A DNA stretch of 54,302 nt from Veillonellales bacterium (GTDB lineage: Bacteria; Bacillota; Negativicutes; JAAYSF01). Positions 1 to 7,938 of this stretch are shown here, piece after piece. The position numbers were made by a program, and so were the translations under genes. The notes under the pieces were generated by a model. That model saw only the letters and a list, made by a program, of their open reading frames with translations, searched no databases and had not been told where the DNA came from. The first letter of the stretch is position 1; each line of letters opens with the position of its first letter. The stretch is taken from assembly GCA_039680175.1 (NCBI GenBank), contig JBDKTO010000111.1, positions 1-54,302 of the forward strand, read 5' to 3'.

Positions 1-472
1 CCACTTCGGCAAAATCGGCTTCCGTCAACCCTTTTTCCAAAATCAATCCGCCGCCGTGAAACTTAACTCCGCCCGGTTTGGCATTCTCGAAAGACTTGTG
101 GGCCAAAATCGCCAAAGCCTTTACCCCTGTAGGATCCTTCGGCCTGCCGGGAGTATGACACTCACCGGCGGAAATCATCGTCGTCACACCGCCGTGCAAA
201 GAACTGCTGATAAAATCAAGCATTCTCTGCCGGGGCGTAAAATCGCCAATCACCGGATGCACATGGGAATCGATAAATCCCGGCATAACCGCCATGCCGC
301 CGACATCAATGGTCCTGACATCCTTTTTTCCCTGCATGGTATCCGCTAATCTTTTGTCCCCAATGGCCGTAATTTTTCCCTCCTGAATGACAAGCGTGTC
401 ACCTTGTAAAACAGGATGATCAATATCCCCGGAAACCAGGATACCAATATTGGTTACTACTGTTGCTGCCAT
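1..472 (-). CDS. enamidase-like amidohydrolase (5' part, cut by window edge)
   Basis: About 157 N-terminal residues of a metal-dependent amidohydrolase; the rest lies beyond base 1. The HxH metal-binding motif sits at about residues 70-72 (FIDSHVHP). It is followed by DFISSSLHGGVTTMISAGE and by GRPKDPTGVKALAI. From memory, this run closely follows enamidase of Eubacterium barkeri, which hydrolyses 6-oxo-1,4,5,6-tetrahydronicotinate in nicotinate fermentation. The start ATG at 472 has an AAAAGGAG ribosome site about 8 bases upstream. The gene follows a NiaP-like transporter by 59 bases and is probably cotranscribed with it. A related imidazolonepropionase-like or other cyclic amidase is the main alternative, because only the N-terminus is visible. 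Confidence 0.8.
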   Translation of the reverse strand, partial: MAATVVTNIGILVSGDIDHPVLQGDTLVIQEGKITAIGDKRLADTMQGKKDVRTIDVGGMAVMPGFIDSHVHPVIGDFTPRQRMLDFISSSLHGGVTTMISAGECHTPGRPKDPTGVKALAILAHKSFENAKPGGVKFHGGGLILEKGLTEADFAEV

Positions 473-531
473 ACCTTTCACTCCTTTTATAATAGGGAAA
501 TAAAATTCTCTTTCCCAATAATAGCGCGTCC

Positions 532-1896
532 CTACAACTGCTTGCCCCTCGTTTCAACGCCAAAGGCCATAACAAAAAATCCGGCGAGAATAAAGGCCCC
601 GGCAATCACTCCGTAGACACCGGCAACTCCCATCACATTCAGAAAGGATCCGACAATGAGCGGTGCCAGCATGGAACCGAACCGGGAACAAGTAGCCGCC
701 CAGCTGGTTCCGGTAACTCTCACACCTGTCGGATACAGCTCCGGCGTATAGGTGTATGTAATTCCCCAGACTCCAGAAACAAAAAACGAAGTAATAACTC
801 CCAGTAAAAGAACTTCACCCGTATTCAAATTTTGACCAAGGGCTATCCCAAAGATAACAGCGGCAACACCGGATAACAACAGGTTACCGATCAACAACCG
901 CTTTCTCCCCCATTTATCCATCAAATAGGCCGATAAAATTTGATTGGGAAGATACGCCAACTGCATAAAAAACACATATTGAAAGGACTTCACCATGCTG
1001 TGACCGGCCTTGACCAGGAGAGTCGGCATCCAGGCAAACAAGCCGTAATACCCGAACATCCCCAGAAACCACAGCACCCACAGCATTATAGTCCGCTTCA
1101 CATAGTCCGATGAGAACAGCGTACCCACTGAAGTCTTTCCCATATCCGGCACGGCATTAACCGAGGCAGCGTCTACAGGCGGTACCGTATGGGTACGGGA
1201 CACAATAGTTTCAATCTGGCTCACCACGGCATTTGCCTCTTCCACTTTCCCCTTTAAGGCCAGCCATCTGGGAGACTCCGGAATATGAAGCCGGACTACC
1301 CAAATATATAAAGCAGGGATCGCACCGGCTACAAACGCCCAGCGCCAGCCGGCAGCCGGGATAATAAAAAAGGCGATAGCCGCGGCCGCCAGCCAGCCGA
1401 CAGCCCAGAAGCAGTTCAGCAGGCCCTGAACCTTGCCCCGGTCGCGGGACGGAACAAATTCACCCAACAAAGCCGTTACAACCGGTGTCTCTCCCCCCAG
1501 CCCCACTCCAACAAAAAAGCGGAAAATGACTAAGGACCAGAAATCCCAGGCTACAGCACACAATAAGGAAAATACGGAAAAAATCAGCATAGTCCACTGA
1601 AATACAGCCTTACGACCCCACCGGTCGGCAATCGGCCCGGAGAAAAAAGCCCCGACCAGCATTCCCGCCATACCGGCGCTTAAAATCACGCCCACCTGGC
1701 CCGGCGTTAACTGCCAGGCTTTTACCAGTGCGGTAACAACGAATGTCACCAGACCAACATCAAACGCATCAAAAGCCCAGGCAAACCCATTTACCGTCAG
1801 CATTCTGTAATGAAACGGCGATAGCGGCAATCGGTCCATTCTGGCGATAATTGATTTAATTTCCTGGTTATCCATCTTCATATAAGCTTCTGCCAT
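532..1896 (-). CDS. MFS transporter, NiaP-like (probable nicotinate or aromatic acid uptake)
   Basis: A 454-residue major facilitator permease with about 12 hydrophobic segments. The signature loop ADRWGRK follows TM2 and a second copy, MDKWGRKR, follows TM8. The stretches GFAWAFDAFDVG and GVGLGGETPVV resemble NiaP (YceI of Bacillus subtilis), a niacin transporter, and the neighbouring aromatic-acid and sugar symporter groups. The start at 1896 is preferred over an in-frame start 24 bases upstream because GAGGTCAGGGAA lies directly before it. The adjacent enamidase-like gene makes nicotinate, or a hydroxylated or reduced derivative, a plausible substrate; this is inference. A sigma-54 promoter lies about 95 bases upstream. 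Confidence 0.85.
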   Translation of the reverse strand: MAEAYMKMDNQEIKSIIARMDRLPLSPFHYRMLTVNGFAWAFDAFDVGLVTFVVTALVKAWQLTPGQVGVILSAGMAGMLVGAFFSGPIADRWGRKAVFQWTMLIFSVFSLLCAVAWDFWSLVIFRFFVGVGLGGETPVVTALLGEFVPSRDRGKVQGLLNCFWAVGWLAAAAIAFFIIPAAGWRWAFVAGAIPALYIWVVRLHIPESPRWLALKGKVEEANAVVSQIETIVSRTHTVPPVDAASVNAVPDMGKTSVGTLFSSDYVKRTIMLWVLWFLGMFGYYGLFAWMPTLLVKAGHSMVKSFQYVFFMQLAYLPNQILSAYLMDKWGRKRLLIGNLLLSGVAAVIFGIALGQNLNTGEVLLLGVITSFFVSGVWGITYTYTPELYPTGVRVTGTSWAATCSRFGSMLAPLIVGSFLNVMGVAGVYGVIAGAFILAGFFVMAFGVETRGKQL

Positions 1897-2239
1897 TTCC
1901 CTGACCTCTTTCCCATTCAAAACATCTTTTCCAACCAGCTGCCCTTAACGCCAAAATATCGTACGCCTTTTTTCTTTCGCTTTTTTATTATGCAATATTC
2001 ATGCCAACAGCACCTCCCAAAAAATTAATTCATAGTAATTCCGGCGAAAAGCCGCAAAATATTACCGAATACCAGTAAAAATTTTTAAGTCAACCCGTTT
2101 ATTGCCCAAAAAACAGAGTTTTGGAACCATGGCCTTTCCTTTGAAGTGCAAAGCTGCAATCAAGCTTTCATTTTTGAAATAAACTCTTGATAATCCCTTA
2201 TTATATGGTTATTTCTTTTCTTATCGCGTTCTGATACTT
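1897..2239. other. intergenic region between transporter and sigma-54 activator
   Basis: There is no credible coding sequence in this 343-base AT-rich gap. It holds the -24/-12 promoter at 1991-2007. The 2010-2239 part is where an enhancer for the activator would be expected, but no convincing long palindrome was seen. The best candidate is a weak TTAC...GTAA symmetry near 2062-2080. No clear terminator follows the activator stop at 2240. Confidence 0.5.
1991..2007 (-). promoter_or_regulatory. sigma-54 (-24/-12) promoter of the transporter-enamidase unit
   Basis: Read on the minus strand, the site is TTGGCATGAATATTGCA. It matches the TGGCAyr-N4-TTGCw consensus with correct GG-GC spacing. It lies about 95 bases before the transporter start and points into it. 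The adjacent sigma-54 activator gene is the obvious candidate regulator. Confidence 0.8.
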
Positions 2240-3832
2240 TCAATCTTGAAACATATCGAGTTCGCGCATCCTGCGCCATAAGGTAGTCGTGCTGATCCCC
2301 AGTCGTCGAGCTGCCCGGTTGCGGTTATTTTTTTCTGTTTCCAGGACAGTCGCAATAATATGTTTTTCTGCTTCCTTCAGCGCGTCGCGTAGATTTAACC
2401 CGATCATCCGGCCATTTATCGGGGGTGCGGCATCCCGGGAATGGAACTGGGAGGGAAGATGGGTTACCAGCAGCACACTGTCATCCACACTGGCCATATT
2501 TAAAGCACTTTCGATGCAGTTCTGCAATTCCCGGACATTTCCGGGCCACGAATAAGACTGAAAAAGTTCTAAAACCTGGGAAGAAACATCCACAATGTAT
2601 TTCCCCAAAACCATGCTATATTTTTTTATAAAATAATTAGTTAATACAGGAATATCGTCCAGCCGGTTCCTCAGCGGCGGCACTTTTAATTCCACCACAT
2701 TGATACGGTAGAATAAGTCTTCCCGGAACGTATTTTCCTCGACCATTTTCCGCAGATTCTTATTGGTGGCGCAAATAATCCGCACATCTATCGGCACCGG
2801 CTTCGTGTTGCCGATCCGGGTCACTTCCCGCTCTTGAATAACCCGCAGCAATTTTACCTGCAGATCCATGTCCATTTCGCTGATTTCATCCAAAAAGACT
2901 GTCCCATGATCCGCACTTTCAAAGATTCCCGGCTTGCCGCCCTTTTTTGCTCCGGTAAAGGCACCGTCTGAATAACCGAATAAGTTACTCTCGATTAATG
3001 ACTTCGGCAAGGCGCTGCAATTAATTGCAATAAAGGGTTTTGCCCGCCGGTCACTGGCGTTGTGGATCGCCTGGGCAAACATTTCCTTACCGGTTCCCGT
3101 TTCTCCGTATATCAATACGGAGGAGATGCTTTTGGCTACATATTGTGCCATATTTTTACACTGCTGCATATTTTCGCTGCGCTCAATAATATCGTTAAAA
3201 TCATAGCGTGCGTATTGGGATTTTTTCATTTCCTCTACCAGTTTATGTTTTTGGGAAACAACCACTTCATTGTTAAACCCGAACCCATAATTCTTCGCAA
3301 TAGGGATTCGCACTGCCATCGCACCGGGAACCGATATGGACTCACCGATAACCGGCGTTTGCTTTTCCATCGCCACCTGAGCCGCCCTGCTGACCTTCCC
3401 AATAAAAGTTTCTTTATCGTTCCCCATATAATCTACGCTTTTTATTCTTCTTCCCATTTCATCAAACAAAACGGCTTCTCCCCCGGCCACTCGGGCAACC
3501 AGCGGCAACGCTTTGGCTAAGGCATCCAACAAATTTTTATCCCGTTCCACCCGTTCCACATTGCTGCAAGAAAGTACATATTCACCAATTGGTAAAGCCC
3601 ATGCGTACGCCTCACCAATTAGCTGTGATGACCCGAAAACGGGCATCTGCTTCTCCATGGCATCCAGTGCCAACCGATAGACTTGACCGTCATACTGGCT
3701 TTCTTCCCGGCCGGAAGAGTCGACGGTTCTCAGCCGGCGACCCCCGGAATCGGTAACAGTTGCAAATCCGCCGGTGGTTTGCGCAATAACCGGCAGCGCT
3801 TTATACAATTGATCTAGCAGTGATGTCATCAT
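2240..3832 (-). CDS. sigma-54-dependent transcriptional activator with duplicated N-terminal sensor
   Basis: A 530-residue bacterial enhancer-binding protein. The N-terminal half contains two homologous modules of about 80 residues (roughly 11-90 and 107-187). Both begin KALPxxA...GG, then carry a GRR(L/I)..VD segment, and end with MEKQxPV.G. The AAA+ domain follows, with Walker A GETGTGKE at about 243-250 and the sigma-54 contact loop GAFTGA at about 290-295. A Fis-type helix-turn-helix (NRNRAARRLGISTTTLWRRM) closes the protein. There is no receiver domain, so a small-molecule signal is likely. The start at 3832 is chosen for its AGGGGGAGCAG ribosome site; longer in-frame starts run through the gene's own promoter. 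It probably controls the neighbouring transporter and enamidase genes, and may regulate itself. Confidence 0.88.
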   Translation of the reverse strand: MMTSLLDQLYKALPVIAQTTGGFATVTDSGGRRLRTVDSSGREESQYDGQVYRLALDAMEKQMPVFGSSQLIGEAYAWALPIGEYVLSCSNVERVERDKNLLDALAKALPLVARVAGGEAVLFDEMGRRIKSVDYMGNDKETFIGKVSRAAQVAMEKQTPVIGESISVPGAMAVRIPIAKNYGFGFNNEVVVSQKHKLVEEMKKSQYARYDFNDIIERSENMQQCKNMAQYVAKSISSVLIYGETGTGKEMFAQAIHNASDRRAKPFIAINCSALPKSLIESNLFGYSDGAFTGAKKGGKPGIFESADHGTVFLDEISEMDMDLQVKLLRVIQEREVTRIGNTKPVPIDVRIICATNKNLRKMVEENTFREDLFYRINVVELKVPPLRNRLDDIPVLTNYFIKKYSMVLGKYIVDVSSQVLELFQSYSWPGNVRELQNCIESALNMASVDDSVLLVTHLPSQFHSRDAAPPINGRMIGLNLRDALKEAEKHIIATVLETEKNNRNRAARRLGISTTTLWRRMRELDMFQD

Positions 3833-3912
3833 TCTGCTCCCCCTATTCAAGTAAACCTTATTAAAAATTTGATTGAATATTCTGTGAATTATATAAGTTC
3901 CTTTTTTAGTTT

Positions 3913-3929
3913 TGCAAGAATCATGCCAA
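3913..3929 (-). promoter_or_regulatory. sigma-54 (-24/-12) promoter of the activator gene
   Basis: The minus-strand site TTGGCATGATTCTTGCA has TGGCATG, N4, TTGCA and correct spacing, 81 bases before the activator start. It matches the transporter promoter at 1991-2007 at 14 of 17 positions, differing only in the spacer. A sigma-54 promoter on the activator's own gene suggests positive autoregulation. Confidence 0.75.
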
Positions 3930-4091
3930 AAAATTGCCATAAAGATGCCCGCTAGTTTGGTCCCCCCTTTCAAAAATTAAGAAAAGACTTGGCTTGCACC
4001 ACGCCCGTTGGGATGACGGCAGAAACCTTCGTCGTTCTTATGTCATCAGCAAGTATCCGTCCATTTATACTTCTTATACTTCCTGAATGAC

Positions 4092-4129
4092 AAAAAAAGC
4101 CAGCCGGAAATAAAAGTATTCCTGCTGGC
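4092..4129 (-). terminator. rho-independent terminator after the mod regulator gene
   Basis: On the minus strand, GCCAGCAGGAA pairs with TTCCGGCTGGC (one mismatch) around an 9-base AT-rich loop and is followed by seven T residues. It lies about 110 bases past the regulator stop. Confidence 0.75.
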
Positions 4130-4237
4130 ACATCATTGTGTAATCAATAAATTATGTTATCATTTGTATTATACATCTGATCCTAGTCTTATTTCAAGTA
4201 TGAGATAAAAAAGAAAAACAGCCGATGTTTCTTTTTC

Positions 4238-5173
4238 TCAAATTTCGGCTATAATTTCGCCGGTACGAGTCAGGTCATAGCCGCCGATCCCGGAGACTTC
4301 ATTGCGGAATGAATCGGAACGCAAAATCGCCAGAAGATTTTTCATCAGCGCAGTATCCATATTTTCTTTCCGGATCACCAGGTCATATCGCTCCCGCTGC
4401 AGAGGAATAAAATCAATTTTTTTAACCTGAAGAGCGGCTTTTTCAATTCCCAATCCTACATCGGCCTCATTGCGACTGACACAGCTGGCAACCGCCAAAT
4501 GACTCATTTCTTCGTGGGTATAGCCATAAATTTCGGCGTGCTGTATTCCAAGCAGCCGCAGCTGCTCGTCCAGCAAAACCCGGGCACCGGAACCTGGCTC
4601 TCGGTTTACAAACCGAACCGAGGGAGAGATTAAATCTTGCCATGTAAGAATCCGTTTGGGATTGCCCTTTGCCACATAAAAGCCCTCCATGCGATACGCT
4701 AGATTGATGACCAACGTATGCTGGCCGGGCAGCAGCCGCCGAACGTAGGGAAGGTTATAGCTATCGGTATCGCTGTCCCAAAGATGAGTGGTAACCGCAT
4801 TGGCAGTGCCATGATATAACGCCAGCAATCCGTCAATACTGCCGATATAATTACGCAAGCAGGGCACTGCTGGCAGCGCCCTTTCCAGATGGCGGGTAAG
4901 AATGTCCAAAATGATGTCCTGACCGCAAAGAATCAATTGATCCCGCGGTAAAGTATAAGGTTCAAGCGATTTGGCAGGCTGATTTTCAGCCGCCGGGGAA
5001 TTACCCTTGGATTTATGAATATAGTTTTCCAAATCGAAAGCTTCGATCCGCATCTTGCGGCCAACACGATAGGCGGCCAGGTCACCCCGCTTAATCATTT
5101 CATACACGGTATACCGCGTAATTTTAAGGATACGAGCCACTTCTTCCGGTGTATAGGATACTGTTTCCGCCAT
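4238..5173 (-). CDS. HTH regulator with periplasmic-binding-protein-like domain (molybdate/tungstate regulator type)
   Basis: About 311 residues. An excisionase-like winged helix (SYTPEEVARILKITRYTVYE, then the RRG-type AYRVGRKMRIEAFDLENYI region) comes first. A PBP-like domain of about 210 residues follows, with NREPGSGARVLLDEQL and the repeated Glu/Gly pattern ADVGLGIEKAA. This architecture is that of one-component regulators that sense oxyanions next to mod or tup genes. It is transcribed divergently from modABC, with 10-bp repeats in between, so it probably represses or activates that operon according to molybdate. The start is uncertain: 5227 opens the same frame but has no ribosome site, whereas the paired ATGs at 5176 and 5173 follow AGGCGG. 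Confidence 0.82.
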   Translation of the reverse strand: MAETVSYTPEEVARILKITRYTVYEMIKRGDLAAYRVGRKMRIEAFDLENYIHKSKGNSPAAENQPAKSLEPYTLPRDQLILCGQDIILDILTRHLERALPAVPCLRNYIGSIDGLLALYHGTANAVTTHLWDSDTDSYNLPYVRRLLPGQHTLVINLAYRMEGFYVAKGNPKRILTWQDLISPSVRFVNREPGSGARVLLDEQLRLLGIQHAEIYGYTHEEMSHLAVASCVSRNEADVGLGIEKAALQVKKIDFIPLQRERYDLVIRKENMDTALMKNLLAILRSDSFRNEVSGIGGYDLTRTGEIIAEI

Positions 5174-5260
5174 CATCCCGCCTGCTTCCCGTTCCTCTCG
5201 GAGAATTTTATATAAATACTCTTGCATTTATATTACAACAAACTGTATAATAACACCATA

Positions 5261-5310
5261 GTAGTTACGTTTGGTTACGTTTGGTTACGTTTGGTTATGT
5301 TTGGTTTAGT
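5261..5310. repeat. 10-bp-periodic direct repeat, candidate operator between mod regulator and modABC
   Basis: Five consecutive 10-base units have the consensus TTGGTTACGT. Units 2 and 3 are exact, unit 4 has one change (TTGGTTATGT), and units 1 and 5 are more diverged (GTAGTTACGT, TTGGTTTAGT). The period equals about one helical turn, so every unit faces the same side of the DNA. It lies between the divergent regulator and modA, suggesting cooperative regulator binding. Confidence 0.6.
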
Positions 5311-5340
5311 TTAAGATATAAAGGAATAGTGAGTAATTTA

Positions 5341-5370
5341 TTGTCAAAAGTATTATTCTACCGATACAAA
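5341..5370 (+). promoter_or_regulatory. probable sigma-70-type promoter of modABC
   Basis: TTGTCA at 5341-5346 and TACAAA at 5365-5370 are separated by 18 bases, upstream of modA. The 10-bp repeats end about 30 bases before the -35 element. A short CAGTC/GACTG stem followed by six T residues (5378-5417) lies at the predicted transcript start, too close to call as an attenuator. Confidence 0.4.
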
Positions 5371-5456
5371 GTTGTGTCAGTCAATGCACGAATTACCTGC
5401 GAAGACTGGCCTTTTTTATATATAACTTTAACTTGCTATGGCAGGGAGGACTAAGA

Positions 5457-6260
5457 ATGAAAAAACATATGGTATTGTTGTGGATCAGCCTGCTGATAAC
5501 AGCAGCCTTACTCGTCACAGCCTGCGGCGGAAACAAACAGGCATCTCCGGCTCCCGCCCCTCAGACTGTCGAACTCAACGTATCGGCTGCCGTAAGCTTA
5601 AAAGACGCGCTGGCCGAAATCCAAACCAATTATCAAAAGGGCCATCCGAATGTTAAATTGGTCTTCAATCTCGGTGCGTCGGGTTCCCTGCAAAAGCAGA
5701 TCGAACAGGGAGCGCCGGCCGATATCTTCATTTCAGCCGCTCCCAAGCAGATGAATGAATTGGAGGCCAAAAATCTCCTCAATAAAGCGACCCGGAGGAA
5801 TCTGGTGGAAAACAAGCTGGTAGTCGTCGTACCTCCCGACTCTCCTTTAAACATTACGCAATACGAGGATCTGGCCAACGGCAACGTGCAGAAAATCAGC
5901 ATCGGCGAACCGGCCGTGGTACCGGCCGGCCAATATGCCCAGGAAGTGTTTCAGAAATTAGGCATCTGGGATAGTCTGAAGGATCGGCTTGTTTTGGCAA
6001 AAGACGTTCGTACGGTGCTGGCCTATGTGGAAACCGGCAATGTGGATGCCGGTGTTGTCTATAAAACCGATGCAGTATCCAGCACAAAAGTAAAGATTGC
6101 CGCCACTGCACCGGAAGGCTCTCATCAGCCCATCGTATATCCCGCGGCCTTGCTGGCCGGCAGCAAGCAGGAGCAGGCGGCCCAGGAGTTTCTGTCCTTC
6201 TTGACAACGCCGGAAAGCCGGGCTGTCTTTGAAAAAAACGGTTTTACTATGAGCAAATAA
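5457..6260 (+). CDS. modA: molybdate ABC transporter, substrate-binding lipoprotein ModA
   Basis: 267 residues. The lipoprotein signal peptide ends in the lipobox LVTAC, so the mature protein is anchored by its cysteine. Family hallmarks include ELNVSAAVSLKDALAEI near the N-terminus, NLGASGSLQKQIEQGAPADI and DVRTVLAYVETGNVDAGVVY, which line the oxyanion site. ModA delivers molybdate, and often tungstate, to ModB. The start at 5457 is set by GGGAGGACTAAG just upstream; an earlier in-frame ATG at 5433 lacks a ribosome site. It is the first gene of modABC. Its position beside nif suggests molybdenum supply for FeMo-cofactor. Confidence 0.93.
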   Translation: MKKHMVLLWISLLITAALLVTACGGNKQASPAPAPQTVELNVSAAVSLKDALAEIQTNYQKGHPNVKLVFNLGASGSLQKQIEQGAPADIFISAAPKQMNELEAKNLLNKATRRNLVENKLVVVVPPDSPLNITQYEDLANGNVQKISIGEPAVVPAGQYAQEVFQKLGIWDSLKDRLVLAKDVRTVLAYVETGNVDAGVVYKTDAVSSTKVKIAATAPEGSHQPIVYPAALLAGSKQEQAAQEFLSFLTTPESRAVFEKNGFTMSK

Positions 6261-6272
6261 GAGGAACGAACC

Positions 6273-6935
6273 ATGATCGAATGGCAGCCAATTTTTCTTT
6301 CATTAAAAGTAGCAGGCGTCTCGCTGATCTTCGTCTTTCTGTTTGGCGTGTCTTTTGCTCATCTGCTGCATAACCGGAGCTTTCCCGGAAAAACGGCTCT
6401 GGAAGCGTTTTTTACCCTGCCGCTGGTACTGCCGCCGGTAGTTACCGGGTTTCTTCTGTTAGTGCTCATCGGTAAGAACGGTCCGGTAGGACAGCTGCTG
6501 CGAACAACATTAGACGTTCAACTGGTATTTACGCCTTACGCCGCTGTTCTGGCCGCCGCTGTCGTGGCCTTCCCGCTGATGTATCAAAATGCAAAAGCAG
6601 CCTTCCAAAACGTAGACGCCACCTTGGAAGATGCAGCCCGGACACTGGGCTCCAGTGAATGGCGGGTATTTCTGACGGTTACTCTGCCGTTATCCCGCTC
6701 CGGTCTGATGTCAGGGGTTGTATTATCTTATGCCCGGGCCCTGGGAGAATTCGGCGCCACCATGATGGTCGCCGGCAACATACCCGGGAAAACCCAAACC
6801 ATTCCTCTGGCTATTTATTTCGCCTCGGAAGCCAATGACCTGACTGCTGCCGGGATTTATGTTCTGATTATCAGTGTGCTGACATTTATTCTGCTTTTCT
6901 TGGTAAATTCCTGGAACAACAGAAAAAACAGCTGA
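6273..6935 (+). CDS. modB: molybdate ABC transporter permease ModB
   Basis: 220 residues with five or six transmembrane segments. The ABC coupling (EAA) loop is visible as DATLEDAARTLGSSEWRVFL, followed by TVTLPLSRSGL. LPLVLPPVVTGF is typical of ModB. The gene starts 12 bases after modA with GAGGAACGAACC as the ribosome site, and ends shortly before modC. It forms the inner-membrane channel for molybdate. Confidence 0.93.
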   Translation: MIEWQPIFLSLKVAGVSLIFVFLFGVSFAHLLHNRSFPGKTALEAFFTLPLVLPPVVTGFLLLVLIGKNGPVGQLLRTTLDVQLVFTPYAAVLAAAVVAFPLMYQNAKAAFQNVDATLEDAARTLGSSEWRVFLTVTLPLSRSGLMSGVVLSYARALGEFGATMMVAGNIPGKTQTIPLAIYFASEANDLTAAGIYVLIISVLTFILLFLVNSWNNRKNS

Positions 6936-6946
6936 GGGGGATTTTG

Positions 6947-7594
6947 ATGCTGGCAATTGATATCAAAAAGCAACTGGCTGATTTCACGCTGGCTATTGCT
7001 TTCAAAATTGAAAATGACATCCTGGTATTATTCGGTCCCTCCGGCTGCGGCAAAACTACCACCCTGCGCTGCATTGCCGGACTGGCTCAGCCGGACGCAG
7101 GCTCTATCGTCTTAAACGAAAAGACATTTTATTCCTCCCGGGAAAATGTCTTTATTCCTCCCCGCTGCCGCAAAATCGGCTATGTTTTTCAGGAATTCGC
7201 CTTATTCCCTCATATGAACGTAGAAAAAAATGTGTATTACGGCGTAAAAAAACGTAACATCGCAACGACTCAATTGTATGAAAAAATCATGCCTGTGCTG
7301 AAAATCGATCATCTGAAACAACGGCAGGTTCAGCAGTTGTCCGGCGGTGAGAAGCAGCGGGTAGCCCTTGCCAGGGCGCTGATGGCACAGCCCCAGCTAT
7401 TACTACTGGACGAACCCCTTTGTTCCCTGGATAAGAAAACCCGTCTGGAGCTCCAGACGGAGCTGAAGCAGCTGCAGCAGGCCTGGAGCATTCCCTTTAT
7501 TTTGGTAACCCACGATATGGAAGAGGCAACCACCCTGGGAAACCAGATCCTGTTCCTGGAAAAAGGCCGGCAGCTCCCTTATCGAACTGCCTAA
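6947..7594 (+). CDS. modC: molybdate ABC transporter ATPase ModC, short form without TOBE domain
   Basis: 215 residues of ABC ATPase. Walker A is GPSGCGKTT, the signature is LSGGEKQRVALARAL, Walker B is LLLLDEPLCSLD and the switch histidine is in VTHDMEEA. Classical ModC proteins have about 350 residues because of C-terminal TOBE/molbindin repeats. Here the chain stops right after the nucleotide-binding domain, so molybdate sensing by ModC itself is missing. A separate Mop protein is encoded convergently just downstream. The ATG at 6947 has GAGGGGG six bases upstream; a TTG three bases earlier is less likely. Confidence 0.92.
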   Translation: MLAIDIKKQLADFTLAIAFKIENDILVLFGPSGCGKTTTLRCIAGLAQPDAGSIVLNEKTFYSSRENVFIPPRCRKIGYVFQEFALFPHMNVEKNVYYGVKKRNIATTQLYEKIMPVLKIDHLKQRQVQQLSGGEKQRVALARALMAQPQLLLLDEPLCSLDKKTRLELQTELKQLQQAWSIPFILVTHDMEEATTLGNQILFLEKGRQLPYRTA

Positions 7595-7603
7595 GCAGAA
7601 AAT

Positions 7604-7646
7604 AAGGTTATTTCAACTCATTATGGCTGAAATAACCTTTTGTTTT
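7604..7646 (+). terminator. terminator after modC
   Basis: AAGGTTATTTCA pairs perfectly with TGAAATAACCTT around a 12-base loop and is followed by TTTTGTTTTCTT. It sits between the convergent modC and mop genes and may serve both strands. Confidence 0.85.
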
Positions 7647-7662
7647 CTTACGTAGTTGGAAT

Positions 7663-7875
7663 TTACGCCTTGAGGACCATCATTTCCGTAGCTTTTACAA
7701 GAGCCGTAACCTTGTCCCCGGCTTTCAAATTCAAATCATCAACGGAATCCACGGTAATAGCAGCTACCAGTTCAGTTCCTTTAAAATCCATAACAACCTT
7801 AGCCATCACTGCGCCTTTCACAACTTCTTTCACCGTAGCTTCCAGCTTATTTCTGCCGCTGATTTTCACATTCAT
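7663..7875 (-). CDS. molbindin (Mop), single TOBE-domain molybdate-binding protein
   Basis: About 70 residues that form one Mop/TOBE domain: KISGRNKLEATVKEVVKGAV at the start, then VAAITVDSVDDLNLKAGDKV and LVKATEMMVLKA. Such molbindins assemble into hexamers that bind and store molybdate or tungstate in the cytoplasm. It could take over the role of the TOBE domain absent from ModC. The exact start is open: ATG at 7875 is listed. GTG at 7869, directly before KISGRN, has better spacing to the TGGAG ribosome site. Confidence 0.85.
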   Translation of the reverse strand: MNVKISGRNKLEATVKEVVKGAVMAKVVMDFKGTELVAAITVDSVDDLNLKAGDKVTALVKATEMMVLKA

Positions 7876-7909
7876 CACTCCATTTCATCAGAATTATGTC
7901 GTTACTGAT

Positions 7910-7938
7910 AAAATAGCATAAATTCTGTTTAAAATCAA
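7910..7938 (-). promoter_or_regulatory. probable promoter of mop
   Basis: On the minus strand TTGATT (7933-7938) and TATTTT (7910-7915) are 17 bases apart, about 35 bases before the mop start. Confidence 0.45.

Larger units (their letters stand above)
3833..4237. other. intergenic region between sigma-54 activator and mod regulator
   Basis: There is no credible gene. The region holds the activator's sigma-54 promoter (3913-3929) and the terminator of the mod regulator (4092-4129). The stretch 3960-4090 between them has no recognisable feature and may contain activator binding sites. Confidence 0.5.

Noticed and set aside
5378-5417. Transcription attenuator in the modA leader
   Set aside because: The CAGTC/GACTG stem is only 5 bp, has a 21-base loop and starts at the predicted transcript 5' end, so it is unlikely to be stable.
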